Shown in pieces: positions 17,410 through 26,260 of a DNA stretch of 64,000 bases. The stretch is taken from positions 62,001-126,000 of the forward strand of contig NZ_ASJB01000055.1 of assembly GCF_000478275.1 (NCBI RefSeq), given 5' to 3'. The notes under the pieces are model-generated. The model saw nothing but the letters and a program-made list of their open reading frames with translations. It had not been told where the DNA came from and did not search any database. Each line of letters starts with the position of its first letter. Positions within the stretch are counted from its first letter, which is position 1. The translations under genes were made by a program, and so were the position numbers. Origin of the DNA: Amycolatopsis orientalis DSM 40040 = KCTC 9412 (GTDB lineage: Bacteria > Actinomycetota > Actinomycetes > Mycobacteriales > Pseudonocardiaceae).

Positions 17410-19668
17410 ATGATCGACATCGTTGGTGACGAGCACGACACCGGGCCTCCGGGCCGCCGCCGCTCCACTTCGACCCTCCTGAGCACCCTCCGCCACGACA
17501 TCCCGGCCTCGGTCGTCGTCTTCCTCGTGGCCGTTCCCCTTTCCCTCGGCGTGGCACACGCCGCCGGGGCACCCTTGCTCGCCGGACTCATCTCCGCCGT
17601 CGTCGGCGGACTCGTCGCGAGCCTCTTCGGTGGTTCCGCCCTCCAGGTCAGCGGACCGTCCGCCGCGCTGACCGTCGTTCTCGCGGAGACCATCGCCACC
17701 TTCGGCTGGGCCGCCACCTGCGCCATCACCGCCGCGGCGGGCCTGGTCCAGATCCTCTTCGGCGTCAGCCGCTTCGCCAGGGCCGCGCTGGCGATCTCGC
17801 CGGCGATCGTGCACGGCCTGCTCGCCGGGATCGGCCTGATCATCGTCCTCGGCCAGTTGCACGTCGTGCTGGGCGGAGCGGCGCAGGGTTCCGCGATCGC
17901 GAACGTCCTCGCGCTGCCGGGCCAGATCGTCGGCCACCACGACCAGGCCGCCCTGGTCGGCGTGGTCACCGTCGGCGTCCTGCTGGCGTGGACCCGGATG
18001 CCGCGTTCGGTGCGCCGCGTCCCCGGTCCGCTCGCCGCCGTCGCCGTCGCCACCACCCTTTCCGTCGCGGCCGGCATGGACCTGCCGCGCGTCGACCTGC
18101 CGAACGGCTTGCCGGGACTGGGTTTCGTCCCCGAAGCGCCGTCCGGTTCCTGGGTGGCGATCACCGGCGCCGTGCTCTCCATCGCGCTCATCGCCAGCCT
18201 GGAAAGCCTGCTTTCCGCCCTCGCCGTGGACAAGCTGCGCGACGGGCCCCGCACCGACCTCAACCGCGAACTGATCGGACAGGGGCTGGCGAACATCGCC
18301 GCCGGATCGCTCGGCGGGTTCCCGGTCACCGGCGTCGTCGTCCGCACCATGACCAACTTCGAAGCGGGCGCCCGCACCCGGATGTCGGCGATCCTGCACA
18401 GCGCCTGGATCCTCGGCTGCTGCCTGTTCCTGGCGGGCGCGCTGCGACTGATCCCGCTCGCCGCGCTCGCCGGGCTCCTCGTCTACGTCGGCGCCAAACT
18501 GGTCAACGTCACCAGCCTCCGTGAGGTCCGCCGCCACGGCGACCTCCCCGTCTATCTCGCGACCCTGACCGGCGCGGTCGCCGTCAACCTGCTCACCGGG
18601 GTCGCCGCGGGGATCGCGGTGTCGCTCGCGCTCATGCTGCGCCGGATGCTGTTCTCCGGCATCCACATCGAACCGGACGGCGCGCGGACCCGCGTCGTCA
18701 TCGAAGGCGCGCTCACTTTCCTTTCCGTGCCAAGGCTCACGACCGTCCTCGCCGGAGTCCCCGAACGGTCCGAAGTGACGCTGGAACTCTTCGTCGACTA
18801 TCTCGACCACGCCGCTTTCGACTGCTTGCGCGGGTGGCAGCGCGCGTACGAGCGGACCGGCGGCGTGGTCGTCGTCGACGAGATCGGGCATCCGTGGTTC
18901 GAGCGCGGCAAGGCGGGCGTGCCGACCGTGCGGCGCGGTGTGGCGTCCCGGGTGGTGCCGCGCTGGCTCGCGCCGTGGTCGGAATGGCAGGCGGAGCACC
19001 TCGAATTGCCGGGCCAGCGCGGCGGCAGCGTCCCGTTGTGCCGTGGTGCTTCGGAATTCCAGCGGCGGACCGCGCCGCTGCTGCGGCGGACCTGGGACGG
19101 GCTCGCGCACGGGCAGGCGCCGCATACGCTGTTCATCACCTGCGGCGACGCGCGGATCGTGCCGAACCTGATCACCACGAGCGGGCCGGGGGATCTGTTC
19201 ACCGTGCGGAACATCGGGAATCTCGTCCCGCCGGCCAGTGCCGATGGGGATTTCTCGGTGGGGGCGGCGATCGAGTACGCCGTCGGGCTGCTGAGGGTAC
19301 GGGAAGTGGTGGTGTGCGGGCATTCCGGCTGCGGTGCGATGAAGGCGCTGCTCGGCGACGCGCCGGCCGGGCTCACTCAACTCGGCGGCTGGTTGCGCCA
19401 TGGCGAGGAAACGGTGCGGCGCAGGGGAAGCGAGGGGCCGGTGCTGCTCGACGGCGCCCGTCCCGGCCATGAGGCCGATCAGCTCGCGCTGCACAACGTG
19501 GTGCGGCAGCTGGAAAACCTGCGCACGTACCCGGTGGTCGAGGCCGCGCTGGCCCGCGGTGAACTCCGGCTGACGGGAATGTACTTCGACGTCGGGAAGG
19601 CGAGCGTGTACCTGCTCGACGCGGCGCACCGGTCGTTCACCTCGGCCGCTTCGCCGGTGAAGTCCTGA
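17410..19668 (+). CDS. SulP-family anion transporter fused to beta-carbonic anhydrase (copy 1)
   Basis: 752 residues from ATG 17410. The N-terminal about 430 residues are a SulP permease (DIPASVVVFLVAVPLSLGVAHA, GLISAVVGGLVASLFGGSALQVSGPSAALT read in parts, SLESLLSALAVDK, GQGLANIAAGSLGGFPVTG). A STAS-like segment follows (ALTFLSVPRLTTVLAGV, LELFVDYLDHAAFD). The C-terminal 230 residues are a beta-carbonic anhydrase with Zn ligands Cys578 and Asp580 (ITCGDARIVPN), His638 and Cys641 (VVCGHSGCGAMK). Such fusions are thought to couple bicarbonate uptake to CO2 hydration. It lies between bioA and bioD. No good ribosome site precedes the ATG. Confidence 0.92.
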   Translation: MIDIVGDEHDTGPPGRRRSTSTLLSTLRHDIPASVVVFLVAVPLSLGVAHAAGAPLLAGLISAVVGGLVASLFGGSALQVSGPSAALTVVLAETIATFGWAATCAITAAAGLVQILFGVSRFARAALAISPAIVHGLLAGIGLIIVLGQLHVVLGGAAQGSAIANVLALPGQIVGHHDQAALVGVVTVGVLLAWTRMPRSVRRVPGPLAAVAVATTLSVAAGMDLPRVDLPNGLPGLGFVPEAPSGSWVAITGAVLSIALIASLESLLSALAVDKLRDGPRTDLNRELIGQGLANIAAGSLGGFPVTGVVVRTMTNFEAGARTRMSAILHSAWILGCCLFLAGALRLIPLAALAGLLVYVGAKLVNVTSLREVRRHGDLPVYLATLTGAVAVNLLTGVAAGIAVSLALMLRRMLFSGIHIEPDGARTRVVIEGALTFLSVPRLTTVLAGVPERSEVTLELFVDYLDHAAFDCLRGWQRAYERTGGVVVVDEIGHPWFERGKAGVPTVRRGVASRVVPRWLAPWSEWQAEHLELPGQRGGSVPLCRGASEFQRRTAPLLRRTWDGLAHGQAPHTLFITCGDARIVPNLITTSGPGDLFTVRNIGNLVPPASADGDFSVGAAIEYAVGLLRVREVVVCGHSGCGAMKALLGDAPAGLTQLGGWLRHGEETVRRRGSEGPVLLDGARPGHEADQLALHNVVRQLENLRTYPVVEAALARGELRLTGMYFDVGKASVYLLDAAHRSFTSAASPVKS

Positions 19669-19679
19669 CTCCTCCGGAA

Positions 19680-19734
19680 GCGCGTGAAGGCCTCCTTCCC
19701 TCGGCTCAGCCGAGGGAAGGAGGCCTTCACGCGC
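19680..19734. repeat. 55 bp perfect palindrome, 26 bp arms
   Basis: Arms GCGCGTGAAGGCCTCCTTCC... are fully complementary around TCA. It starts 11 bases after the stop of the first SulP-CA gene, so it can terminate that transcript. Its GTGAAGG/CCTTCAC ends are shared with other gene-end palindromes in the window. Confidence 0.85.
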
Positions 19735-19900
19735 AACGCGGCTTGGGCGGGTGGCCGATCGATAACTCCCAGGATCCGGGACGGGGCGGGGCTGTTCGAA
19801 ACGCCCGGGACATCTCCCGGTAACAAAGCAGCCCGAAAGTGGGCCACGCCACCCAGTTGTAGGACGATATTCACTCGATCAGGTGGTGCATAGCGGACAA

Positions 19901-19920
19901 ATCACCAGTTTCCTGGTGAT
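19901..19920 (+). promoter_or_regulatory. Small hairpin immediately before the second SulP-CA start codon
   Basis: ATCACCAG and CTGGTGAT pair around TTTC and end one base before ATG 19922, occupying the place of a ribosome site, none of which is visible. Upstream, TAGCGGAC (19891-19898) and TTTCCTG recur before the first SulP-CA gene, so the two promoters look related by duplication. Confidence 0.35.
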
Positions 19921-19921
19921 C

Positions 19922-22120
19922 ATGTTGGTGTCCTCGAAACGACCTCTCGCCGTGCTCCGGCACGACCTGCCCGCCTCGTTGGTGGTGTTCCTCGTCGCCG
20001 TCCCGCTGTCACTCGGGATCGCGCTCGCCTCCGGGGCACCGATCGTCGCCGGGCTGATCGCGGCCGTGGTGGGCGGTGTGGTCGCCGGCGCGCTCGGCGG
20101 CTCCCCGCTTCAGGTCAGTGGCCCGGCCGCCGGGCTGACGGTGATCATGGCCGAAACGATCGCGACCTTCGGCTGGGCGACCACCTGCGCGATCACCGTC
20201 GCCGCGGGGGCGCTGCAGATCCTGCTCGGGCTGAGCCGCATCGCCCGCGCGGCACTCGCGATCTCGCCGGCCATCGTGCACGGCATGCTCGCCGGGATCG
20301 GCGTGACCATCGTCCTCGGCCAGCTCCACGTCGTACTGGGCGGCTCGGCCCAGAGCTCCGCGCTCAAGAACATCGCCCAGCTGCCCGCGCAGATCGTCGG
20401 CCATCACGACACCGCCACGCTGATCGGTGTGCTCACCATCGGCATCCTGCTGCTGTGGCCGCGGCTGCCCGAGTCCGTCCGGAAGATCCCCGGCCCCCTG
20501 GCCGCCATCGCGGTGACGACCGTGCTGTCCGTCGTCGCCGGGATGACCCTGCCCCGCGTCGACCTGCCCGGTGACCTGCTCAACATCCGCTTCGCCCCCG
20601 AGTTCCCGGACACCGGATGGGGCGCGTTCGCCATCGCGGTCATCACCATCGCGCTGATCGCGAGCGTGGAGAGCCTGCTGTCGGCCGTCGCGGTCGACAA
20701 GATGCACACCGGGCCGCGCTCGAACCTCGACCGCGAACTGATCGGCCAGGGCGCCGCGAACATGACCTCCGGCGCGCTGGGCGGCCTCCCGGTCACCGGC
20801 GTGATCGTCCGCAGCTCGACCAACGTCGCCACCGGGGCCCGCACCCGCGCGTCCGCGATCCTGCACGGGCTCTGGATCCTGGTCTTCGTCGCCGCGTTCG
20901 CCGGGCTGATCCAGAACATCCCGCTCGCGGCGCTGGCGGGCCTGCTCGTCCACGTCGGCGCGAAACTGGTCAACCCCGGGCACATGCGCCAGGTCCTCAA
21001 ACACGGTGACCTCGGGCTGTACCTGGTGACGCTCGCCGGTGTCGTCGTCTTCGACCTGCTCACCGGCGTGCTGCTCGGCATCGCGCTGTCGGTCCTGCTC
21101 ATGCTGCGGCGCACGGTGTGGTCCGGGATCCACGCCGAACGCCACGGTGACGAGTGGCGCGTCGTCGTCGAAGGCGTCCTCACGTTCCTTTCGGTGCCGA
21201 GGCTGAGCCGGGTGCTCGCGACCGTGCCCAACGGCGCGAAGGTGACCTTGGAGCTTGTCGTCGACTACCTCGACCACGCCGCTTTCGAAAGCCTTTCGAA
21301 CTGGCAGCAGGCGCACGAACGGGCAGGCGGCGAGGTGGTCGTCGACGAGATCGGGCATCCGTGGTTCGCCAACGGCAAGTCCGGCGATCCCACCCTGACC
21401 CGGACGGACGCGGTGCGTTCGGTGCCCCGGTTCCTCGCGCCCTGGTCGGACTGGCAGGCCAAGGACGTCGAGGTGCCCGGCCAGCGCGGCGGGCCGACCC
21501 GTCGCGGGGCGACCGAGTTCCAGCGGCGCACCGCCGCGCTCATGCAGCCCGCGCTCAGCAAACTGGCGGGCGGTCAGTCGCCGCACACCCTGTTCATCAC
21601 CTGCGGTGACGCCCGGATCGTGCCGAACATGATCACCACCAGCGGTCCCGGCGACCTGTTCACCGTCCGCAACATCGGGAACCTGGTGCCCGCGCGCCAG
21701 GCCGACCCGTCGATGGGCGCCACCGTGGAGTTCGCCGTCGGCGTGCTGAAGGTGCGCGAGATCGTGGTCTGCGGGCATTCCGGTTGTGGCGCGATGCAGG
21801 CGCTGGCCACCGGTGCCCCCGACGGCGCGCCGATGCTGGCCTCCTGGCTGCGGCACGCCGAGCCGAGCGCCAAGCGCAAGGTCACGGTGACCCTCGACGG
21901 CGAGCGGCCGGAGTCCGAGGTCAACCGGCTGGCGCTGCAGAACGTGCTCCAGCAGCTGGACCACCTGCGTCACTATCCGCTGATCGCCGAAGCGGAGGCG
22001 CGCGGCGAACTGCACCTGACCGGGATGTACTTCGACGTCGGGGCGGCCCAGGTCTACCTGACCGACGACGGGAGCCCGTCCTTCGTCCCGGTGGGTGCCG
22101 TGACCGCTTCCGGGAGCTGA
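19922..22120 (+). CDS. SulP-family anion transporter fused to beta-carbonic anhydrase (copy 2)
   Basis: 732 residues from ATG 19922, closely similar along its whole length to the preceding gene: SulP permease (HDLPASLVVFLVAVPLSLGIA, QVSGPAAGLTVIMAETIATF), STAS-like region (VEGVLTFLSVPRLSRVL) and beta-carbonic anhydrase with Cys561 and Asp563 (ITCGDARIVPN), His619 and Cys622 (VVCGHSGCGAMQ). All metal ligands are kept, so both copies should be active. The N-terminus is shorter than in copy 1. The stop codon lies within the left arm of the repeat array that precedes bioD. Confidence 0.92.
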   Translation: MLVSSKRPLAVLRHDLPASLVVFLVAVPLSLGIALASGAPIVAGLIAAVVGGVVAGALGGSPLQVSGPAAGLTVIMAETIATFGWATTCAITVAAGALQILLGLSRIARAALAISPAIVHGMLAGIGVTIVLGQLHVVLGGSAQSSALKNIAQLPAQIVGHHDTATLIGVLTIGILLLWPRLPESVRKIPGPLAAIAVTTVLSVVAGMTLPRVDLPGDLLNIRFAPEFPDTGWGAFAIAVITIALIASVESLLSAVAVDKMHTGPRSNLDRELIGQGAANMTSGALGGLPVTGVIVRSSTNVATGARTRASAILHGLWILVFVAAFAGLIQNIPLAALAGLLVHVGAKLVNPGHMRQVLKHGDLGLYLVTLAGVVVFDLLTGVLLGIALSVLLMLRRTVWSGIHAERHGDEWRVVVEGVLTFLSVPRLSRVLATVPNGAKVTLELVVDYLDHAAFESLSNWQQAHERAGGEVVVDEIGHPWFANGKSGDPTLTRTDAVRSVPRFLAPWSDWQAKDVEVPGQRGGPTRRGATEFQRRTAALMQPALSKLAGGQSPHTLFITCGDARIVPNMITTSGPGDLFTVRNIGNLVPARQADPSMGATVEFAVGVLKVREIVVCGHSGCGAMQALATGAPDGAPMLASWLRHAEPSAKRKVTVTLDGERPESEVNRLALQNVLQQLDHLRHYPLIAEAEARGELHLTGMYFDVGAAQVYLTDDGSPSFVPVGAVTASGS

Positions 22121-22254
22121 AGGACGCCTTCCCCGCATGCCATGAGGTAAAAGGGCCCTTCACCTGATCACATGAGGCGAAAGGGCCCTTCGCCCGATCA
22201 CATGAGGCGAAAGGGCCCTTCACCCGATCGCATGCGGGGATGGTCCCCTTCAGC
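22116..22254. repeat. Three tandem 30-mers enclosed in an imperfect inverted repeat
   Basis: Outer arms at 22116-22140 and 22230-22254 (GCTGAAGG...CCCCGCATGC) agree at 21 of 25 positions. Between them three 30 bp units begin at 22141, 22171 and 22201 with CATGAGG and contain AAAGGGCCCTTC. Each unit can fold on itself; unit 1 has GGT/ACC where unit 2 has GGC/GCC, a compensating change. The array covers the end of the SulP-CA gene and ends 35 bp before bioD. Confidence 0.85.
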
Positions 22255-22274
22255 TCCCCTCCAGCCCGACCCAC

Positions 22275-22280
22275 TAGATT
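22275..22280 (+). promoter_or_regulatory. Probable -10 box for a leaderless bioD mRNA
   Basis: TAGATT fits TANNNT and lies eight bases before the GTG start of bioD; no ribosome-binding sequence is present between them. The spacing is typical of leaderless transcripts in actinobacteria. Confidence 0.45.
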
Positions 22281-22288
22281 CAGCTCAC

Positions 22289-23011
22289 GTGAGCATGCTG
22301 GTCATGACCGGCACCGGAACCGGTGTCGGCAAGACGATCTCCACCGCCGCCATCGCCGCCCTGGCCGCCGGCCAGGGCCAGCGCGTCGCCGTGCTGAAAC
22401 CGGCGCAGACCGGGGTGGGGCCGGACGAGCCCGGCGACCTCGCCGACGTCCTGCGCCTCGCCGGTCCGGTCACCACGCGCGAGCTGCGGCGATACCCGGA
22501 TCCGCTGTCACCGGAAGCCGCCGCGCGGTTGTCCGGGCAGCCGACGTTGTCCCCGAGCGAGATCGCCGCCGCCGCGAGCGATCTCAACGGCGAGCACGAC
22601 CTCACCCTCATCGAGGGCGCGGGCGGCCTGCTGGTCCGGTTCGACGCCGACGGCGCCACGCTGGCCGACGTCGCGTGGTCGCTCGGCGCGCTGGTCATCA
22701 TCGTGGCCGAGGCGGGGCTGGGCACGCTCAACGCGACCGCGCTCACCGCCGAGGTCGCGACCAGGCGCGGGCTCACCGTGGCCGGGGTGATCATCGGCTC
22801 GTGGCCCGACGAACCGGATCTGGCCGCGGTGTCGAACCTGCGTGACCTGCCGGTCGCCGCCGGCGCCCCGCTGCTGGGTGTGCTGCCCGCCGGGCTGGGC
22901 ACGGCCGGGCGGGAGGAGTTCGCCGCGCGGGCCAGGGCGGGTCTCTCGCCGTGGTTCGGTGGGGAGTTCGACCCGGAATGCTTCGTCGGCAGCGCCTCCG
23001 CCCAGAAGTGA
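22289..23011 (+). CDS. bioD: Dethiobiotin synthetase BioD
   Basis: 240 residues from GTG 22289. The ATP-binding loop is GTGTGVGKTISTAAIAAL at residues about 8-25, followed by VAVLKPAQTGVGPDEPGDLAD with the substrate Lys, and LTLIEGAGGLLVRFD near residue 110. BioD closes the ureido ring of dethiobiotin from DAPA and CO2 with ATP, so it is a direct CO2 consumer, which is notable beside two carbonic anhydrase fusions. bioB follows after 83 bp. Confidence 0.94.
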   Translation: MSMLVMTGTGTGVGKTISTAAIAALAAGQGQRVAVLKPAQTGVGPDEPGDLADVLRLAGPVTTRELRRYPDPLSPEAAARLSGQPTLSPSEIAAAASDLNGEHDLTLIEGAGGLLVRFDADGATLADVAWSLGALVIIVAEAGLGTLNATALTAEVATRRGLTVAGVIIGSWPDEPDLAAVSNLRDLPVAAGAPLLGVLPAGLGTAGREEFAARARAGLSPWFGGEFDPECFVGSASAQK

Positions 23012-23094
23012 CCTTCATCGCTGTGTGAGAGCCTTCCGGTCGTGCACGATGATGTGTCTTCGCTTTGACGCCCCACCCGAACAGGAGCCGCCCC

Positions 23095-24111
23095 GTGACC
23101 ACAGCCCCGGAGACCGTCGACATCCTCGCCGTGGCGCGTGACCAGGTCCTCGAGCGTGGCGTCGGGCTCGCCGAAGAGCAGATCCTCGAAGTGCTGCGGC
23201 TCGGCGACGAGCACCTGACCGATCTGCTGGCGCTGGCCCACGAGGTCCGGATGCGCTGGTGCGGCCCCGAGGTCGAGGTCGAGGGCATCATCAGCCTCAA
23301 GACCGGCGGCTGCCCGGAGGACTGCCACTTCTGCTCGCAGTCCGGCCGGTTCCCGACGCCGGTCCGTTCGGCGTGGCTGGACATCCCCGGCCTGGTCAAG
23401 GCCGCCCGGCAGACCGCCGAGACCGGCGCGACCGAGTTCTGCATCGTCGCCGCGGTCCGCGGTCCCGACAAGCGGCTGCTCTCGCAGGTGCGTGAGGGGA
23501 TCAAGGCCATCCGCGAGGACGGCAACGACATCCAGATCGCCTGCTCGCTCGGGATGCTCACCCAGGAGCAGGTCGACGAGCTCGTCGAGATGGGCGTGCA
23601 CCGCTACAACCACAACCTGGAGACCGCGCGCTCGCATTTCGCGAACGTCGTCACCACGCACACGTGGGAAGAGCGCTGGGAGACCCTGCGCATGATCCGC
23701 GAGGCGGGCATGGAGGTCTGCTGCGGCGGCATCATCGGCATGGGGGAGAGCATCGAGCAGCGTGCCGAGTTCGCCGCGCAGCTGGCCGAGCTGAACCCGG
23801 ACGAGTGCACGATGAACTTCCTCATCCCGCAGCCGGGGACGCCGTACGAGGGCTACGAGGTCGTCGAGGGCAAGGACGCGCTGCGCACCGTAGCCGCGTT
23901 CCGGCTGGCGATGCCGCGTCCGCTGCTCCGGTTCTCCGGCGGCCGCGAGCTGACCTTCGGCGACCTGGGCACCAAGCAGGGCATGCTCGGCGGCATCAAC
24001 GCGATCATCGTCGGCAACTACCTGACCAACCTCGGCCGCCCGGCCACCGCGGATCTGGAGATGCTCGAAGAGCTGAAGATGCCGGTGAAGGCGATCAGTG
24101 ACGTCCTCTGA
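23095..24111 (+). CDS. bioB: Biotin synthase BioB
   Basis: 338 residues from GTG 23095, with AGGAG eight bases upstream. The radical-SAM cluster motif CPEDCHFC (CxxxCxxC) is preceded by [10 protein letters not shown]. The auxiliary-cluster Cys residues lie in [15 protein letters not shown] and METCC-like [26 protein letters not shown] and [14 protein letters not shown] are typical of the family. It inserts sulfur into dethiobiotin. The last codons overlap the start of bsaP. Confidence 0.96.
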   Translation: MTTAPETVDILAVARDQVLERGVGLAEEQILEVLRLGDEHLTDLLALAHEVRMRWCGPEVEVEGIISLKTGGCPEDCHFCSQSGRFPTPVRSAWLDIPGLVKAARQTAETGATEFCIVAAVRGPDKRLLSQVREGIKAIREDGNDIQIACSLGMLTQEQVDELVEMGVHRYNHNLETARSHFANVVTTHTWEERWETLRMIREAGMEVCCGGIIGMGESIEQRAEFAAQLAELNPDECTMNFLIPQPGTPYEGYEVVEGKDALRTVAAFRLAMPRPLLRFSGGRELTFGDLGTKQGMLGGINAIIVGNYLTNLGRPATADLEMLEELKMPVKAISDVL

Positions 24112-24301
24112 CCGACCGGCGTTCTGCGTCCACTGTGGACAGCCGTCCGACGGCGGCGCGGAACATCCCGCCTGCCACAACCCGAGAACGGCGCTCGAAC
24201 CGCCGCGCTACTGCACGTTCTGCGCGCGGCGGATGGTCGTCCAGATCACCCCGGTCGGCTGGACCGCGCGGTGCAGCCGCCACGGCTCGCTCTCCGGCTG
24301 A
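24098..24301 (+). CDS. bsaP: Biotin synthase auxiliary protein BsaP
   Basis: 67 residues from GTG 24098, overlapping the last 14 bp of bioB. It carries four Cys in two pairs plus extra Cys/His: [25 protein letters not shown] and RCSRHG, the pattern of an iron-sulfur or zinc microprotein. BsaP is established as a small Fe-S protein that mycobacterial-type BioB needs to regenerate its auxiliary cluster, and it is encoded directly after bioB. Position, size and Cys content all agree. Confidence 0.85.
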   Translation: MTSSDRPAFCVHCGQPSDGGAEHPACHNPRTALEPPRYCTFCARRMVVQITPVGWTARCSRHGSLSG

Positions 24302-24303
24302 CT

Positions 24304-24367
24304 CGCGTTTCGTCCTCTTGATGCGGTAGTTGCACGCGCAAGTACCGCATCCAGAGGACGAAACGCG
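24304..24367. repeat. CCTCTGGATGCGGT hairpin family, copy 1
   Basis: 25-nt arms with one mismatch (GCGTTTCGTCCTC... / ...GAGGACGAAACGC) enclose a 14-nt loop GTTGCACGCGCAAG. It begins three bases after the bsaP stop. Copies at 56455-56517 and 61814-61875 share arms and loop. Confidence 0.85.
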
Positions 24368-24458
24368 TGAGAGAGGGGTGCGACGCGGTGCCGGGTTGCG
24401 TGCGCTGGGGGCGTCATTGGTTACGCTCTGCACAAGCAGCGTGAGGGAGGAGTCCGGG

Positions 24459-25064
24459 TTGGGCGAGACGTCGGGCAAACCGGCACACCTGTCTTCCAGC
24501 GTGCCCGACCCCTGGTCGGTGCCCATGCTGCCGAAGCCGCGCCGCCCGCATCCCAAGGTCGTCGTCAAGGCCGATCTGCTGCCGGCGGTCAGCGTGCTGT
24601 CCACGGCCGGGCTGCTCGGCTTCCCGCTGGCGTGGCTGTGGTCGCGGCTCGCGCCGCCGCAGCGCATGCGGGTGATCAACGCCGAGGGCGGCCTCGCGCC
24701 ACTGGAACTGGAGAGCTGGCACCGCTTCGACGACCTCGCCATCTACGGCTTCCTCGCCCTCGCCGCCGGGCTGCTGGTCGGCATCGTGACCTGGCTCCTG
24801 CGGGAACGCCGTGGCCCGGTCGTGCTGATCGCCGCCACCGGTGGCGCGACTCTCGCGGGCTGGCTCGGCACGACGATGGGTGTCTCGTTCGCCAACGGCC
24901 GCTACGAGATCGGGGCGGCACCAGCCGTCGGCGACGTCATCCTGAAGGCGCCGCAGATCGAGTCGACCTGGATCATGCTCGCGGCGCCGCTGATGACCAC
25001 GCTGGCCTACACGCTGCTGACCGCGTGGAACGGCCGGGAAGACCTGGGCCGCCGCCTCGGCTGA
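24459..25064 (+). CDS. DUF2567-like four-helix membrane protein
   Basis: The start is set at TTG 24459 because GGGAGGAG lies eight bases upstream; GTG 24441 in the same frame is an alternative. The 201-residue product has a Pro-rich cytoplasmic N-terminus and four membrane helices: VSVLSTAGLLGFPLAWLW, IYGFLALAAGLLVGIVTWLL, LIAATGGATLAGWLGTTMGV and IMLAAPLMTTLAYTLLTAW. The mycobacterial bioB-bsaP locus is followed by a DUF2567 protein of this shape (Rv1591). Function unknown. Confidence 0.8.
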   Translation: MGETSGKPAHLSSSVPDPWSVPMLPKPRRPHPKVVVKADLLPAVSVLSTAGLLGFPLAWLWSRLAPPQRMRVINAEGGLAPLELESWHRFDDLAIYGFLALAAGLLVGIVTWLLRERRGPVVLIAATGGATLAGWLGTTMGVSFANGRYEIGAAPAVGDVILKAPQIESTWIMLAAPLMTTLAYTLLTAWNGREDLGRRLG

Positions 25065-25107
25065 GTTTTCCTCTAGGGTGGGCCGGGACTTCTCTAGGGG
25101 GCTTTTC

Positions 25108-26169
25108 TTGACTGACGACATCGAGGTTTCCCGGCACAACGCCGTCCGGTTCCCCGGCATCAGCCCGCGGGCCTACGAACATCCCGTCGACCGCGGCGCG
25201 CTGGCCACCCTGCGCGCGGTTCCCGGATTCGCGCAGGTCGTGAAGGCGGTTTCCGGTTTCTACGCCGAACGCGGCGAGCGGCTCATGGCGCTGGCGTCCG
25301 CGATCCGGGTCGGTCCGAAGCAGTACCCGGAACTGGACAAGCTGCGCAACGAATGCGCCGAAACGCTCGACCTCGACCGCGTGCCGAACCTGTTCGTCGC
25401 CCGCAGTCCCGAGGTCAACGCGCAGACGATCGGCATGGACGAGCCGTTCATCGTGCTCAACACCGCGGCCGTCGAGGCGATGGACCTGGCGTCGCTGCGG
25501 TTCGTGATCGGGCACGAGATGGGGCACGTGCTGTCCGGGCACGCGGTGTACCGCACGATCATGATCCGGCTGATCGGCCTGCAGATGTCGATGTCGTGGA
25601 CGCCGGTGAGCGCCATCGGCATCCGCGTCGTCATCGCCGCGCTGCGGGAGTGGTACCGCAAGGCCGAGCTGTCCTGCGACCGCGCCGGGCTGCTGTGCTC
25701 GCAGGACCCGACGGCGGCGCTGCGATCGCAGATCCTGGTCGCGGGCGGCGTCGACCCGGCGAAGATCGACATCCCGGCGTTCCTGCAGCAGGCCTCGGAG
25801 TACGAGTCGGTCGACGACATCCGGGACAGCTACCTCAAGCTGCGCTACGTCGAGACGATGTCGCATCCGCTGGCCGTCGTGCGCGCCGCGCAGCTGCAGA
25901 AATGGGCCGCCTCGGAGGAGTACCGGACGATCCTGGCCGGCGAGTATCCGCGTCGTGACGCCGACTCGCCGTCCTCCACCTGGACCGACGACCTGAAGTC
26001 GGCCGCGAAGTCGTACAAGGACTCCTGGAACAGCTCGGCCGACCCGCTGACGAAGGTGTTCAGCGACGTCGGCGAGGCGGTGTCCGGGGCGGCGGGCAAG
26101 GTGTGGAGCAAGTTCGGCGGCGGCAACGGTTCGGACGACGAAGGTCCTGCCCAGGAGTCCGGCAAGTAG
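25108..26169 (+). CDS. M48-family zinc metallopeptidase
   Basis: 353 residues if TTG 25108 is used, which has AGGGGG seven bases before it; GTG 25078 in frame would add ten residues. FVIGHEMGHVLSGHAVYRT carries the HExxH-type zinc site, and ELSCDRAGLLCSQD supplies the third ligand region. Hydrophobic stretches around IMIRLIGLQMSMSW and VSAIGIRVVIAAL may touch the membrane. The C-terminal 60 residues are polar (KSYKDSWNSSADPLTKVF, GGGNGSDDEG). It resembles HtpX/Oma1-type peptidases of actinobacteria that act in envelope quality control. Confidence 0.87.
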   Translation: MTDDIEVSRHNAVRFPGISPRAYEHPVDRGALATLRAVPGFAQVVKAVSGFYAERGERLMALASAIRVGPKQYPELDKLRNECAETLDLDRVPNLFVARSPEVNAQTIGMDEPFIVLNTAAVEAMDLASLRFVIGHEMGHVLSGHAVYRTIMIRLIGLQMSMSWTPVSAIGIRVVIAALREWYRKAELSCDRAGLLCSQDPTAALRSQILVAGGVDPAKIDIPAFLQQASEYESVDDIRDSYLKLRYVETMSHPLAVVRAAQLQKWAASEEYRTILAGEYPRRDADSPSSTWTDDLKSAAKSYKDSWNSSADPLTKVFSDVGEAVSGAAGKVWSKFGGGNGSDDEGPAQESGK

Positions 26170-26181
26170 GGTCTCGCGCGT

Positions 26182-26234
26182 GCCATGAAAGGTCCTTTCC
26201 TTGCAAAATTTGCAAGGAAAGGACCTTTCATGGC
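26182..26234. repeat. 53 bp perfect palindrome, 26 bp arms
   Basis: Arms GCCATGAAAGGTCCTTTCC... meet around a single base. It sits between the convergent ends of the M48 and LON genes and can terminate both. Same AAGG/CCTT design as the palindromes at 19680 and 32553. Confidence 0.85.
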
Positions 26235-26260
26235 GCTTGAGGGGTTCAGTCTCGAGGGGT

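Noticed and set aside
17248-19629. 793-residue minus-strand open frame opposite the first SulP-CA gene
   Set aside because: The plus strand has an intact transporter and carbonic anhydrase with all metal ligands; the minus frame is low-complexity His/Asp/Arg/Gly.
22141-22230. Possible CRISPR array
   Set aside because: Units are directly adjacent 30-mers without spacers, and no cas gene is near.
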